From: Thuidium tamariscinum
Taxonomy: Eukaryota > Streptophyta > Bryopsida > Hypnales > Thuidiaceae
NCBI GenBank assembly: GCA_947034885.2
Contig: OX344750.2
Coordinates: forward strand, 32,846,821-32,910,820
DNA length: 64,000 bases
Direction of reading: 5' to 3'
Below the pieces are notes generated by a model. It searched no databases, was not told where the DNA came from, and saw only the letters and a list, made by a program, of their open reading frames with translations. Positions 23,281 through 35,345 of the stretch are shown one piece after another (within the stretch, counting starts at the first letter, position 1; the number at the start of each line of letters is the position of its first letter). The translations under genes and the position numbers were made by a program.

Positions 23281-24463
23281 GGTTATTCACTCTTTTTTGA
23301 TCTTTTTGTAAATAAAACTACACTCAAAACTAATAAAATTTAAAAAAAATAATTTTTGAGTTATGAGTGACCAAATGGGCACTCACATCATACCAAAATT
23401 TTAAAAAATTAGAGCCACCAACCACAATTAAGGTTTCAAGGTTCTTTTGGAGACACTTTCAACATAATTCAATTCTAATGTCAAACAATGGATATAGTGA
23501 AATTATTGGGTGCTTCTACCTTAAATCAATTGAAAATAGATTAATCATTATTTTTGCAATGCAAAAAAAATTTACTTGAAATTCAAATTGTGAAAAAGTT
23601 AGGGAATGAATGGTGAAAAAGTTAGGGAATAAAAATTTGTAATAAGTGAGAAAACTTTCAAGAGCTTTGATTTCATAGGTTGCAAGATAATTGGGCTTGA
23701 ATTTAAACTGAAAATGTTTTTCTCAAAAGTATTGACCTAATTTCTACAACTAACAAAGCGTCAAAGTTTGATTCCAAGTTTTAGATTGTGTTTTGAAAAC
23801 TAAAATTTGTTTTTTTAGAATATTTTATACCTTGTTTTGTTAGTTAAATACATGCCAAATTTCAAAAATCAATGAGGGTGACATCAAAAGATGCCCCAAA
23901 GATGGCCAAATTGCATAAATTGTCCAAACTTTTGAAGGCATTATATTTCTTGATTTTGGCTTTTGATTTTAAAAAAGGTTTTATTCTACTAATGGAAGAC
24001 TAATTCAGATGTCATGTCATGTCAAAATTTGATAAACATACATTCAACTAAAATTGACTTTATAGAAACCTCAAACCTTGCCAAGTTTGGACACCCTCTC
24101 TTTTACAAAGTAACAACACTTCTACATATTTCACTAAGTTGTTATAATATTCTAGATCTACTTACATTTGAAATCATCTTCTAAGGGCGCTTTAATTGTG
24201 GCATTATTTTTTTTCTAACTCTCTATTATTTTTACTTTAAAACTTGAAAGACTTTACTTGACAAATATATTATACTTCAATAAGTTTCACTTCAAAAATC
24301 ATTTTTTCTACTTCCAAAAACAAATCCTCAAAGTTAAAGAGAAAATAAATAAATAAAAATTAAGAACCTACTATAATTTATTATCAACAATTATTATATT
24401 TTAAATAAAAAATAAAAAATATACAATTTTGTTGAAAGAATGTTCAAATTTTGGGTTATTTCT
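23281..24463. other. AT-rich intergenic sequence, no gene seen
   Basis: No coding exon, RNA gene or clear repeat structure is visible. Confidence 0.5.
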
Positions 24464-24800
24464 TGATTATAGATATTGGTTAGTGTCATTAGGAGGGATT
24501 TGAGGGCAGCAGAGGGCCGTTTTGGGATTGTTCTTGAAACAGGGTCTAGGAACAGCTGGTCGCTGGTCAGCATTTTCAAAAAATAAAAAAATAAAAATTG
24601 GGGGTTCTGAAATATGAAAAAAAGTCAAAAAAAAATTCGGAAAAAAAAAAGTCGATGACGTGGCAGTCGCTCGACCACGTCGGATTCCTGCAGAACTGCA
24701 TTCCCAGACACTGTTTTCGCGATTTCAGGCTGTGGGAACTCACAGGCTCCCGGAGGCCTCAAATCCCTCCTAATGACTACAAGATGGTTATAATCTGTAG
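24464..24800. mobile_element. MITE-like inverted repeat, family B copy 2
   Basis: TCATTAGGAGGGATTTGAGG on the left is repeated exactly, in reverse complement, on the right (CCTCAAATCCCTCCTAATGA), with weaker matching outward (GATTATAG / CTGTAGATTATA). The interior is A-rich plus a GC-richer part with its own short palindrome (CGTGGCAGTCGCTCGACCACG). The ends resemble the 19361 element. Confidence 0.65.
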
Positions 24801-27206
24801 AATCTTTTTTACAACCTTAGTATATAAAATCCACCTTTGAAATATTCCCTAATTGCCCACCTAATTGAAAGCTGCATTTCATAATATATCTATACATTCA
24901 ATTTGAAAGCTTGGACCAAATTATGGTCCTAACTCTAAGCCCTCAACTATCACAATTTGGTGAAATCCAAGAATTTATAAGCTCTTAGAAAATGGTTGGA
25001 CTTTAAACTTGTATTATATTATCTCAGGTGGGTCACTTCCTGCATTTTAAAAACCACGTGCGGCATAATATAGGATGGGTTTTATTGTTTCAAGGTAAAA
25101 TTTATAAAGGATTTACAAATAAAGTAGGGGACTTTCAAAGTCAAAGATTCATTATAAGTAAAATAGGTAGCTAAAAAATCTCAAGTATTAAAATTTTTTA
25201 CATAAGGACTAGAGATTAGGATCTTAGAAATTGTATTTAGTAGGTTCAATTTTATCTAGAGCTGGTTGTATAAAGGAGTCAAAGTATAAAGGTGTTACAT
25301 GATGTTTGCATAGCTAGTTGTAGTATTGTACTGAGTAATAGACCTTGGATGGATGAAAATAGGGGTGATAGAGATGTAGTTGAAGCTATGTGGATGGATT
25401 TCAAGCTTCAAGTTAGGGTTATGTGAACTTTCCATTGCAATCTATGTCCCACTTTTCAAAGCACTATAATTTCTATAAACCGTGATTCTATTGTTTTCCT
25501 TTCATGCATTGTCAAATTGTGTTTTTTGTACATTGCAAAAGTTCTTGTACATTCAATTTTTGAATTTCCGTATATTGCAAGTGGTAAAATTGTCATACTA
25601 GTTCACTTGACTAAAATTCTATATATAAAAGGGTGTGACAATAGAAAAGAATATTGAGCAAAGTAAACATCTCAACTTTTCATGCAAATTTCCTTTATCC
25701 TAGCCTTTATCTTCTCTCTTATCTTCTTGTTTTTAACTTTATCTTCAATTCACTTTTTCTCCTTATAAAGAAAATACCCTACAAAAAAATACTTTCACCT
25801 ACATAATATAAGTAAGTATAGGGTGCCATAATATAGGACATTTTTACAAATTTTGTAATTGTAGGGGACCATTTATTCGAGTCTTCGAGGTAAATAGCCC
25901 CCCAAAAAATACCCCCTTGTCGCCCCCAAGGGGGGATGAAACATACAAAGAGTGACCCACCTGAGTATATTATTGACTTGTTGTATTTATTCAAAATATA
26001 TTCAAAAATTGTAGAAGGGTTTGTTTTACTTTGAAATAGCCAAAATATCTATGAAAAATATTTTCTTTTAGATAAGTGGTCTAATTTCTTTGGTTTACAC
26101 ATGAATAAATTTTTTTTTAATTTTGAAATATTCTATTATATATTAGAGAACTATGTTCATATAATAAATTAGTCAACATCAAAGGTGGATAATAGACAAG
26201 ATTTTATAATCCCAAGTTTACCCACCTCTCAAATAGAGGCAAACATCAAAAATGAATTCCTAGAATCTTCATTTTTTTTCTTAATCTATTTCCTCATCTA
26301 ATTCCTAATTATCTTTCTCTTTCACCTTCTGTATATCCAATAATTCTCAAATTGACAATTTTTCCACAAAAACTCTATGATCTAACTCTTACAATCAACA
26401 ATTGAGCACATTTTCTATAATTAAAGTGTCTAATTTATTTTCAAGAATCTTGTTGGAAGTCAAAAAAATATTAGAGGTTTAGGTTTTTAGGCATATTATA
26501 AACATTATATGAAAGAACTCAATTTTTCAAAGTGATGAAAATACGTGTACCCAAAAACCGCCTCAGCTTCTTACAAATAAGATATAAGTATTAGTAACTG
26601 AATATTTAAGCTATTTTGAAGCAAATGGTGAGAAATAAGATTTAGTGGATATCATCCGCGTATACTCGTATAGGAAGATTTGGGAATCGCAAATTTTTCA
26701 AAACTTCACTCTTAAAATTGAGATTACTATGAATTTTTGGAGCCAAATATACTCTTCATTAGTGGCCAAATGTCTAGAGTTTTTGGGTTTTGATCATTCA
26801 AGAACTAATTTTCCACTCACTACTTCACAACATGTGTCATAACCTTCTTCTTCCCAACCTTGAAAAGGACAAAAATAAAGCATTCCAATCTTGAGTTCTA
26901 TTCTAAGGTTGAAAATAGGGCACCCTATAGGTAGGATAATAGACACAATTGGCAATTGGTGCATTGCATTTACTTATTATAGGCGATACATTTAAAGGGA
27001 ATGTCCCATAAAGGTAGGAGATCCTTCTTAGATGAAGCATCTAAAAGCACGGATTAAATTTTTGGGAGGTGAAACATCTTGAAATATTTTTCAATAGATT
27101 TTCCATAAAAGACAAGTGGAATTGACATCTATTTCAAGTAGTTTCATATTGTTTAAAACTTGATAGAATTATTTATAAAATTTTGAAGTTGAAGTGGCAT
27201 GGGGTT
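24801..27206. other. AT-rich intergenic sequence, no gene seen
   Basis: Only short unsupported frames. A local CCCCC/GGGGG-containing imperfect palindrome lies at 25898-25936 (AGCCCCCCAAAAAAT ... CCCCAAGGGGGGATG). Confidence 0.5.
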
Positions 27207-27312
27207 CTAAAATGGAGCACCTCCTAAAATGTACAAAATTTTTACACTACTAAGGACTATGAAAAAGCAACATGTACAAACCAGGTACATTTAAAGACGT
27301 GCTCCATTTTAG
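27207..27312. mobile_element. ~106-bp foldback element upstream of the cyclophilin gene
   Basis: CTAAAATGGAGCACCTCC followed by TAAAATGTAC on the left is mirrored by GTACATTTAAAGACGTGCTCCATTTTAG on the right. With so short a spacer it is MITE-like. It ends about 350 bp before the cyclophilin start codon. Confidence 0.6.
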
Positions 27313-27409
27313 GTCAATTTCAGAAAGGATCAGCATGAGGTGCAATTACCGCGCAATTACCTTCATGTTACCGTATGTGTGCTTCAGAGCGTCAGCAATA
27401 AAAGAGGAC

Positions 27410-27417
27410 TGACGTCA
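27410..27417. promoter_or_regulatory. TGACGTCA palindrome upstream of CYP23
   Basis: A perfect ACGT-core palindrome of the type bound by plant bZIP factors lies about 250 bp upstream of the cyclophilin ATG, in the less AT-rich promoter-proximal region. Its function is inferred only from motif and position. Confidence 0.4.
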
Positions 27418-27664
27418 CGAATTTCAACCACGGCCAGTACCCAGAGTAGCCGAAGTGCCAAACCCTCGTCGTCTTCGTCGAAGCTGTTTACCGATTTCGC
27501 ACTTTCATGGCACCGATCGAGTACACAGTAGTGATGTCGTAACTTTTCGCGATTCGTCGAAGCTCAAAGCTTAGCTTCCAGCAACTGGAGGTCGCCACTC
27601 TCGCCCTGGAATTACATCTCAAGCTTCTGTTGCCAAATTTTCTCCTCTCCAAATATTGAACGCC

Positions 27665-30460
27665 ATGACACCTCCTGGCGCTGTACTTGCGCTTGTCTTT
27701 CCATGCTTGCTGCTCTTGACTGGCAGTGGTCGTGTGCAAGCTGACAAAGAGGCTCAGCTTGGCAACACTCGGGTCGTCTTCCAGGTAATGGACTCTTCCT
27801 TCTTTGCGGAGCGCCTTCTTTGAGCTTCACGGGATCGAATTTCATTGAAGTGGTTGGAGAGAAGAAGCTTTTTTAGGCGCACTTCTTGCGAACATTGTAG
27901 CCTGAGGGATTCATGATTGAATGTGGCACTTTATGCGCTGAATGTAGCTCCTATTGTTGAAGGAATGAGATTTTTATTGTTTGCTTGGGTATTTTATTGC
28001 ACGAAACAAATAGTTCTGATTTCAAATTGGTGTATTTTCTTAAAATGAATTATGGAGCATTTTCGTGTAGTTCTCTTGCAAGATTTTAGGGTGTCACATT
28101 AGGTACGTCTACCTATTACAATTGAGACTGTGGTACGTTTCGCCGAATACAAATGCTCTCGTCAATTTGGCGAATTTGCCCTAATCCTTCTCTATGTAGA
28201 ATCCGGTTGATGGTAGATCTGGTCAGTACTTTCCACAGCAGAAATTGTCGAAGAAGCTTTGTTCCGCATTCATTGACGTTCTTGTCTGAGTTTATCTAAT
28301 CCACTACTTTCTTCAACTTTTGTTGGACTGAGTCTGTGAGTTTGATCTTGTGAAGATTCTCACTGTGGCAGACCACGTATGGAGATATTGAGTTTGGATT
28401 CTACCCGGACGTCGCTCCCAAAACTGTGGCGCATATCATGAAGCTAGTTCGCCTCGGTGGTTACAACACCAATCACTTCTTCCGAGTAAGGCCCGACTTT
28501 CTCCTCGAACTCTTAGTCAGAGAAACTTTTCTAGCTTTTTAGCCAATACCTTTGAGTGTAAGTTTTGAGAGATCTGCAGTGTAAAGCCCTCGAGATCACT
28601 GTTGTTACAGAATCTGTTCTGTTGAGATCAAATTTTAAGTGCCAACTATCAATTTCTTATGCAATTTTATAATGGAAGGTTTGCAGCATAGAACCAAAAT
28701 TTCCATTTAAAGATTCAAAGATGAGTAGTCTTAGATTCTTAGTTTAGTCACTCTTACTCCTAAGTTGCTTACTGAATACCAACCATAGATGAGTTGCTGC
28801 TGTTAACAAGGGTCGTTGTAGGAGACCGGGTCCTACCACTATCATCTCCTACCTAATCTGAGGCTGCGGGAATGACACTCAGTGCACATTGAATGTGAGT
28901 AAGAGTCATTCTAGAGATGGGAAAAAACCCACAGTTAGGATTAGCTTCATGTGCTCATCTTGTTGTTTGGAAGATTTTATATGCTGCCTGTGTCATTGAC
29001 CTGTAGTGTTGTCGGCAATGCTGCGTTGCTGATGCGTCCGGGTTTGCAGGTTGACAGAGGATTTGTGGCTCAGGTTGCTGATGTTATTGGCGGTCGTGAG
29101 GCGCCACTGAATGCTGAGCAACGGGCTGAAGGGGAGAAAACTGTTCCCGGCGAATTTTCCAAAGTAAAGCATGTTCGTGGCATCTTGTCCATGGGGAGGT
29201 GAGCGTCAGTGCCCTCGGATATCCACTTTTAACGTTGTTTGCCTCTTAAACCCTAAATATCTAGGATCTCATTTGTTCTTTCTTTTAATGGACGATGTCA
29301 TATTTAACTGATCTTTTAAATGTTTTTTGTACTCCCTCACCCTTTTTCCAAAGAAACAGTGGCTGAGCTGTATGTCATCTCTAGACCGTGTTACAGTCAG
29401 TGATCCAGTCACTTTGTCACCTGTCCTATTTCATCGTAATCAAATCTACATGCTTTGGATTTCATGTTGATGATCTAGCCCATCGTGCTGAGCTCTTTCG
29501 TGGTGTTGATCGGCGCGCAGGTATAGCGATCCTGACAGTGCAGGATCATCATTCTCAATGCTTCTGGGGAACGCTCCCCATCTTGATGGGCAGGTTGGGG
29601 CTTTCCATCAGGATCACGTAACTGATTTGTTGTTATCCTAGTAGCAGCTTCAAAGCTTATTAGAAGGTTGCAGAAGATATTACGAGCATATATACTCAGG
29701 ATTGTGAAGGCCGTCTGAAATATTACGAAGCATTGTTTATAACATTTGGATGGTGGTTGGCTGACAGTATGCCGTTTTTGGGAAAGTTACTAAAGGCGAC
29801 GAAGTTCTTTCAAAGCTTGAGGAGTTGCCAACTCGCAAAGAAGGCATTTTTGTGATGGTTAGTTGAAGATTCGTCATGTTCACGTTAGCACTCCACTAGC
29901 ATGGAGCTACTGTATTTTATGTCTGTAAGGGACACTTCTTGTTCAACTTTTAATGATATGTGGATCATTTTCTGCATGTGAATTCATCACGTCCAGCCGC
30001 TCCAACGCATCACCATCTTGTCAACATATTATTATGGTATGTGGATACAGTTACCACCTGGCTGTAGCTTTCCATGATGTTCATGGTTTGTTTTTGTTGA
30101 TAATCCAAATACTTTTCTTGTTATTCTAATTTCTTGTTTTTATTTGGAAACTAGTGTCTCAGTATTAGATTCGTGACCTTGTGGTGGTCAACAGAAACGT
30201 AAGTTCCTCGCTCAAAAATTATGTTGGCTTGGCAGACATTGAGGACAACAACGACGAGATTTTAAGCTGTAAGGAACAGGTTGATATTCTGAAAAGACGC
30301 CTGATTGAAGCCAACAACGATATTCAAGTACAAGTACGTTATTGATCGCTGGTCCTATTGGTTGCAAGTTTTTACGTACATTTCTTGTCCTATTTGCATC
30401 TTCTTGTGCCAAAAAATCTTATGTTCTGTCATTTTGCAGAGGACAAAATGCCTTCCTTGA
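27665..30460 (+). CDS. CYP23: Secretory-pathway peptidyl-prolyl isomerase, CYP23-type cyclophilin (8 exons)
   Basis: Cyclophilins isomerise Xaa-Pro bonds; CYP23 is a plant-type divergent member with a signal peptide. Exons: 27665-27784, 28372-28485, 29050-29198, 29521-29593, 29768-29857, 29997-30036, 30236-30333, 30440-30460. Phases agree throughout and give 234 residues. Residues 1-26 form a signal peptide (VLALVFPCLLLLTG, likely cut after VQA). Then follow TTYGDIEFGFYPDVAPKTV, YNTNHFFR with the catalytic-type Arg at about 78, RGFVAQ, KHVRGILSMGR, SSFSMLLGNAPHLDGQ and YAVFGKVTKGD. The classic loop positions WLDGKHVVFG of human cyclophilin A are HLDGQYAVFG here, so the Trp and His are replaced, as I recall for the CYP23 type; activity could differ. 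The C-terminal part (EILSCKEQVDILKRRL) looks helical, and the protein ends RTKCLP. No ER-retention KDEL-type signal is seen. Confidence 0.92.
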
Positions 30461-32371
30461 GCAGACTGGCATCAACGACTTGTTCAAAGCTTTGTCGACC
30501 TCTCGAGGATTGTGTATAGACTATTGAACAATGCCCATGTCAAGAAATGAGTTGGTTCTGAAGATACAATATCAGGACAAGCAGAACAGTACTCGTTTGG
30601 ATGCAGACAGTTTGCGGAGGCTTACAGTCTAGCCTGATTATTATCATTGCTCTTGTAATATTTCCTACAGTTGAGGATATGGTGAGATTCCGACATCTGG
30701 AGATCTCAGTTACTTTGAATGGCTGTGAGTTCAGACACTTGCAATTGTCCTGGCACGTTCAACTCTGACTTTGCAACAATGTACTTGATATATAAAACTA
30801 TATCGTAGGTTTTTTCGCTTCAACTTGAGATTAGGTCTGTAACCCAAAGCTTGCAACGCTAAAAACTGTTGCGAGATTTTTTTTTTTCCCATACAAATTT
30901 GTTTTAATTAAAAATAAATAAAAAACAAAAAATTCCACAAATTTTGGCATCTGTGTTGAGAGGGTGTAGACCACTAGAAACTCTGTGACATAAAATTCAT
31001 TCTATTGACACAAGTCAAACAGCTGTACAATGCTCAAAAAACTTGCAATCGGTACCAATGTCGTGAATTTTCGCCAATTTGATGATTGACATTGTGTTGA
31101 AGTGTTGGTTTTGGATTGTCGACTATAAACTTCATAATTTTCGCTAATCGTGTTCAAATTACACATACTTTGGTAGCTTGGAATCCACTTTCATTTGACA
31201 AACAGAATCATAAAAAAGAACTGACCAGTCAAATAACACGATGCTCAGCGCTCTAGAGGCGACTTTGGGTGTCCCTCACCAACCAAAAAGATTGCGCCTG
31301 ATACGCAACATCGAAGCTCATTCATAAATCGAAATCTACTGTAGTACGCTTATGAGTGAAAATCCTTGACGACCCGTTTTAGGTCTTGGAATCAAAGCCA
31401 GGAGTAGGAGTTCACAAGAGTAATACCACTAGATTCTTTATTTGCACCAAAGACCAGAGGTCTAGCTCTGCAAATACAAGAATTTGATAATCATGACACT
31501 TTCGAAGACCACTTACCAGTTAGCCGTGTCATATTTATGAATACCTGGCCAGGGAACTGCGTTACAACTCTTTTCCACGGATTTCGTAGATAGAACGCAT
31601 GGATTCCACTATTGCAAGCTATATCTAAATTAATCTAATAGTCAACAATATGAGCATTCTGGAAAACTCTCCAAAATCTCTCAGCACTGCTTACTGGTCC
31701 AATACTGGAACAATCCTCAAAGTGGTGTCATAACGATATAATCCCCCAGTGCTGCTGAATGTTGAAACTGCATTTATTCGAGATACATAAGGAACTCGAT
31801 ATAATCCCCTAATTTGCCGAAGTTACGCTCGACTATTCATGTCCGTTGTTGTTATGTGTAGGAAGTGTGCCACCCGTAGAACGAGATTTGAATGGATTCA
31901 AGTCTGCAATTTTATCGGTAATTCTCTGGGTCAAAGTCCTTCTGCGCTCACGACATCAATTACCAACTCTTTAATCCAACGTCGAAGATGTCAAAGCAGA
32001 CAATGAAAAAAAAACACGTACACTGACAGATCATTGTCGTGAAATGCAGAGCTGTGCAAAGAGTTCAACATTTTCAGTTAAATTTCAGATAAAAAATCAG
32101 CTAAGGTAGAGGCTCCATTGACCATCCAATACATTAGAGGCTCTATTGACCGTACAGGTGAGCTTTGATTTCTGTTAAAAGTGAAACTACTTAAATCTTC
32201 TGAAACTCAGTGTGTTTTCAATTGATTTCCAGCTTAACATATAATAATTGTGCAACATTTCGATGGTGCAAGTGTCCAAATTGTTGAAGCTAAGGAAAGC
32301 TTCCAATCTCACTTGTATGGTGAACGGAACCTCTCGATGCTTCTGGTTGTATGGTGAATGGAGATTTGAAA
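30461..32371. other. Downstream of CYP23; no gene identified
   Basis: The first few hundred bases are presumably the CYP23 3' UTR, but no clear polyadenylation signal was picked. The rest has base composition closer to genic DNA than the deserts, yet no convincing exon was recognised. Confidence 0.4.
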
Positions 32372-32659
32372 TTACCTTGGATGCTTCACAAGTCGGAAAT
32401 CGTGGGTGGAATCGTAAGTGACTTCAATCTTCTCGTAACGACTATCTGTAAGGTCGTCCATTGAGATCGAGTGATTTGTGAAGTCGCCACTTGAATTCCT
32501 CAGCACCAGTGTCTCATAGGTCAGGTTGACACCACGTTCGTGGAAAGTTTCACCTGGCTGCAAAGTGAATGGGCCTCTGTTATGGCCTCCAGATTGTCTC
32601 TCAAAAATAGCCGCCCTTGTCGGAGTGTTCACAATCGGTATTGGAGCATTCCTCCCCAT
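32372..32659 (-). CDS. Possible exon of an unrecognised protein
   Basis: A 95-codon minus-strand frame with good codon character starts at a Met (MGRNAPIPIV) and contains GPFTLQPGETFHERG and SISMDDLTDSRYEKIEV. Just before its stop is a possible splice donor (CATCCAAG|GTAATTTC), so it may be one exon of a longer gene whose next exon I could not find. No family was recognised. It could also be a decayed gene fragment. Confidence 0.3.
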   Translation of the reverse strand: MGRNAPIPIVNTPTRAAIFERQSGGHNRGPFTLQPGETFHERGVNLTYETLVLRNSSGDFTNHSISMDDLTDSRYEKIEVTYDSTHDFRLVKHPR

Positions 32660-32915
32660 GGCTGAAGTCCCACCAGATCCGATCCTGATGATCCATCAAT
32701 CAGAAAGCTAAGCTTGCGTCAGTTTAAGTTCACCTAATACTCCAACACTTGGAAATCCTTCAAAATTAAAGCTAGCTACAGTCAAGTCACAAGGGGAAGG
32801 AACATATCTATCCACAACATATACATCTGTCTCTGCTTCCCAGATTGCCATTCCCGGTTTTACAGCTTAGCAACAGGGAAAATTTGATTTGTACCACACT
32901 CTCTAGTTTTCCCTG

Positions 32916-33098
32916 TTGGCCGTGATGTCCCTAGTGCAAAATCAACCGAGATGCTCCGCCTCATATTTCCGAGACGAGAACGAGGAGAATCTCGCTTTGA
33001 GTGCTGGTAAGTACCTCTGCAGAGATACCTGGGAGGCACCCCTTGTCTATTTGTTCTCTGGAGAGAACCTAACGCACCTTTGGTGGGCAAGGTATTAG
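32916..33098 (+). CDS. Possible exon or gene fragment, unrecognised
   Basis: A 60-codon plus-strand frame ending AGKYLCRDTWEAPLVY ... HLWWARY has a protein-like composition and lies beside the frame at 32372-32659 on the other strand. The context supports neither a start nor splicing clearly. The family is unknown. Confidence 0.2.
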   Translation: MAVMSLVQNQPRCSASYFRDENEENLALSAGKYLCRDTWEAPLVYLFSGENLTHLWWARY

Positions 33099-34160
33099 AG
33101 CTAGGGGGTGGTCTATATCACCTGGACAGCATTTCGCATCCCTTTTCAGAACCGTGAAAAAAGGTATCCCGCTTGAAATCCCCACACTGACTCACAAATT
33201 TATAGGAAATCTAAACGATTGCCAAACTAGACAGTGCAAATGCATAAAAATGATAAACACTGCGAAAGGGTTGCAAAACAGCATTGCGAATTGCTATCAA
33301 GTAAACCTTTGCAAAAAGCATTGCAAATGGACACTCCTCTGGTAGTGTTGCAAGCACTAATTCCCCACACTGACACACAAATCTAGTGGAAATTCATCAA
33401 ACGGGCGATATCATACCTCAAACCCCTGGAGTAAGTCTTGTCACCTACGCCAACTCGCAGACGTCGTGTATGTTCGGGCTTCAATCTCCAATTCCAGAAT
33501 CTATATATGAATGGTAGTCCGAATCACACTTGCGAGGGTCGAATAGATGCAACTGAATGTTCGACCCGGAACACTGGTCGCCTATTTGAATTCTAGACGT
33601 CTCCAAGCCGACTGGATCTCTCTGCAAGTGCTCAGGGATTTCTTAAGTCTATTATTTTGAACCCCACCGGCCCACCAATTTGTCTGTGCCTGTATCCGGG
33701 ACCGACCTATTTCAAAGTAATACAAGGATAGGTGTACTATGTCTGTACAACTATATATATTTATTATCGATCTTTTGTGTCTGTACCATATTTTCACAAA
33801 TATAAAATAACATCGGTCTTCAGTGTCTACCATATTTATACAAGTTTAGTATCGTAATTTCCGATTCGTCAGTCTGTCCCCCACTCACGCAGCGATTTCA
33901 CAGCGTTTTCAGTGTCGGACAGCCGTCCAACTTGGTCGCTGAAAATATGGTAAGGTAGGGTCTCTCTGACCAGGTGGGACGTGGAACTGGCTAGGCATCT
34001 GCTGTAGCTCTTCGAGACCCTCAGAAAATGTCTGCAGCCATTTTCCGCGAACTCAACGAGTTGGCCGCCGAGCGTGTTGCTCAAGACGAGTAACTTAGAT
34101 TTGGTAGTGCGTGCAGCAGCCCGATGAGGTTGCGATGATGGTGAAGAAAGTCTTCCAATT
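33099..34160. other. No gene identified
   Basis: Mixed composition. A local repeat of the type AATTCCCCACACTGACACACAAAT / AATCCCCACACTGACTCACAAAT occurs near 33175 and 33358. No supported exon. Confidence 0.4.
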
Positions 34161-34164
34161 TTAG

Positions 34165-35345
34165 TTGCGCGCGTTTTCTTTGGTAAATGCTAAGTTGTCA
34201 TTCACACCCTTTCACAGCCTCTGCCTCTTCTTTGCACAGCACTCTCTCGCTACAGAATCACTGTTCAGTTTCATTCTAGATTCGCAATTTTCCTTCTCCT
34301 TTCGGTACGGGTACACCAAGTTTCCACGAGAAGCTCGAACCTGTGGATCGGAGCTCGGAGTTCTTAGCAGGTTTGCGTGGTGGTTCCGTTGCTCGGGCAT
34401 CCTCTGTCGGTACGTGATCGTTGCATTGCTTGGATACATTGATGCGTGTAGTAACTAAGACTGAGACACCTGCGGTACCTGGATGTGGGTCGTGGGGTGG
34501 CGATTGTGGGAGGCTAAGTGTTGGGTTTGGAATTATCACTGTTGCTTTCGGGCGGTTGTTTCGGTTTGTTAAGGTATTAATATATTAGTGACATTCATGA
34601 GTTTTTCTCCCTATTGGGCAATACGAGGAGGTGCATTTCTTAGCGTATAATGGTTGATTTTAGTGAGATCTGTGGTATGTGTACGTTCGATTGTGGTAGA
34701 CGAAGAGTCAGTCCAGTAGGTATCCTATGCTTTAAACTCTTAAAATTCGTAGAATATTCATCGAGTGTCAAACATTTACGAAACAAGTAAGGTGTTGGAT
34801 TACAAATGCATTCACTAATCCAAAATTGTAATTCATATAAAATTCAATCACAAAAAATAGGACCAGTATGAGTGTTGCTGTGAGGTGTGTCTACCTTAGT
34901 ACTCGTAGCTTGCAACGCTCGGCAATTCAAAGGTTTAGGGTTTGACGGCACATGCATGGAGTTGATTGTGCATTGTTCATTTTCAAATCTATCTGTCTAG
35001 AAATAATTGTTTTCGGTTGAATTGAATGGGGTGCTTCTAATTTTGCCAGCTAGCTAGGCTCATCACTTCCCAAATTCGTCACAGCAACTGTAATGTCTAG
35101 CTTCTGATCGAGAGCCTGCTGTGTACTGAAGCATTGCAGACGCGTGCTGAACTTGCATACTTCGCTTGTGAATGGTGGCCACAGCACAAGCAACTACACT
35201 CTGAAGGTAATCGCCTTCAATTGGACTTGAACTTGAACTAGTTTATGCTATCTCAGTTCATTGTTTCCTTTCAATAATTTCAAATTCGTCTGAAATACTC
35301 TCTTCGATCTATATTTCCGTTTCATTGCATAGGTGCACTGACCTA
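34165..35345 (+). other. Probable 5' leader and introns of the membrane-protein gene
   Basis: The sequence before 34380 is less AT-rich and ends in a donor-like GCAG|GTTTGC. A possible non-coding exon ends at CTGAAG|GTAATC (35206). An acceptor TTGCATAG at about 35325-35332 lies 13 bp before the chosen ATG. This layout suggests one or two 5' UTR introns but is not proven. Confidence 0.35.

Noticed and set aside
34008..34093. Possible small C-terminal exon (MSAAIFRELNELAAERVAQDE)
   Set aside because: It looked protein-like with an AG before it, but no upstream exon joins it in phase; the best candidate donor (33949) gives a stop or a frameshift.
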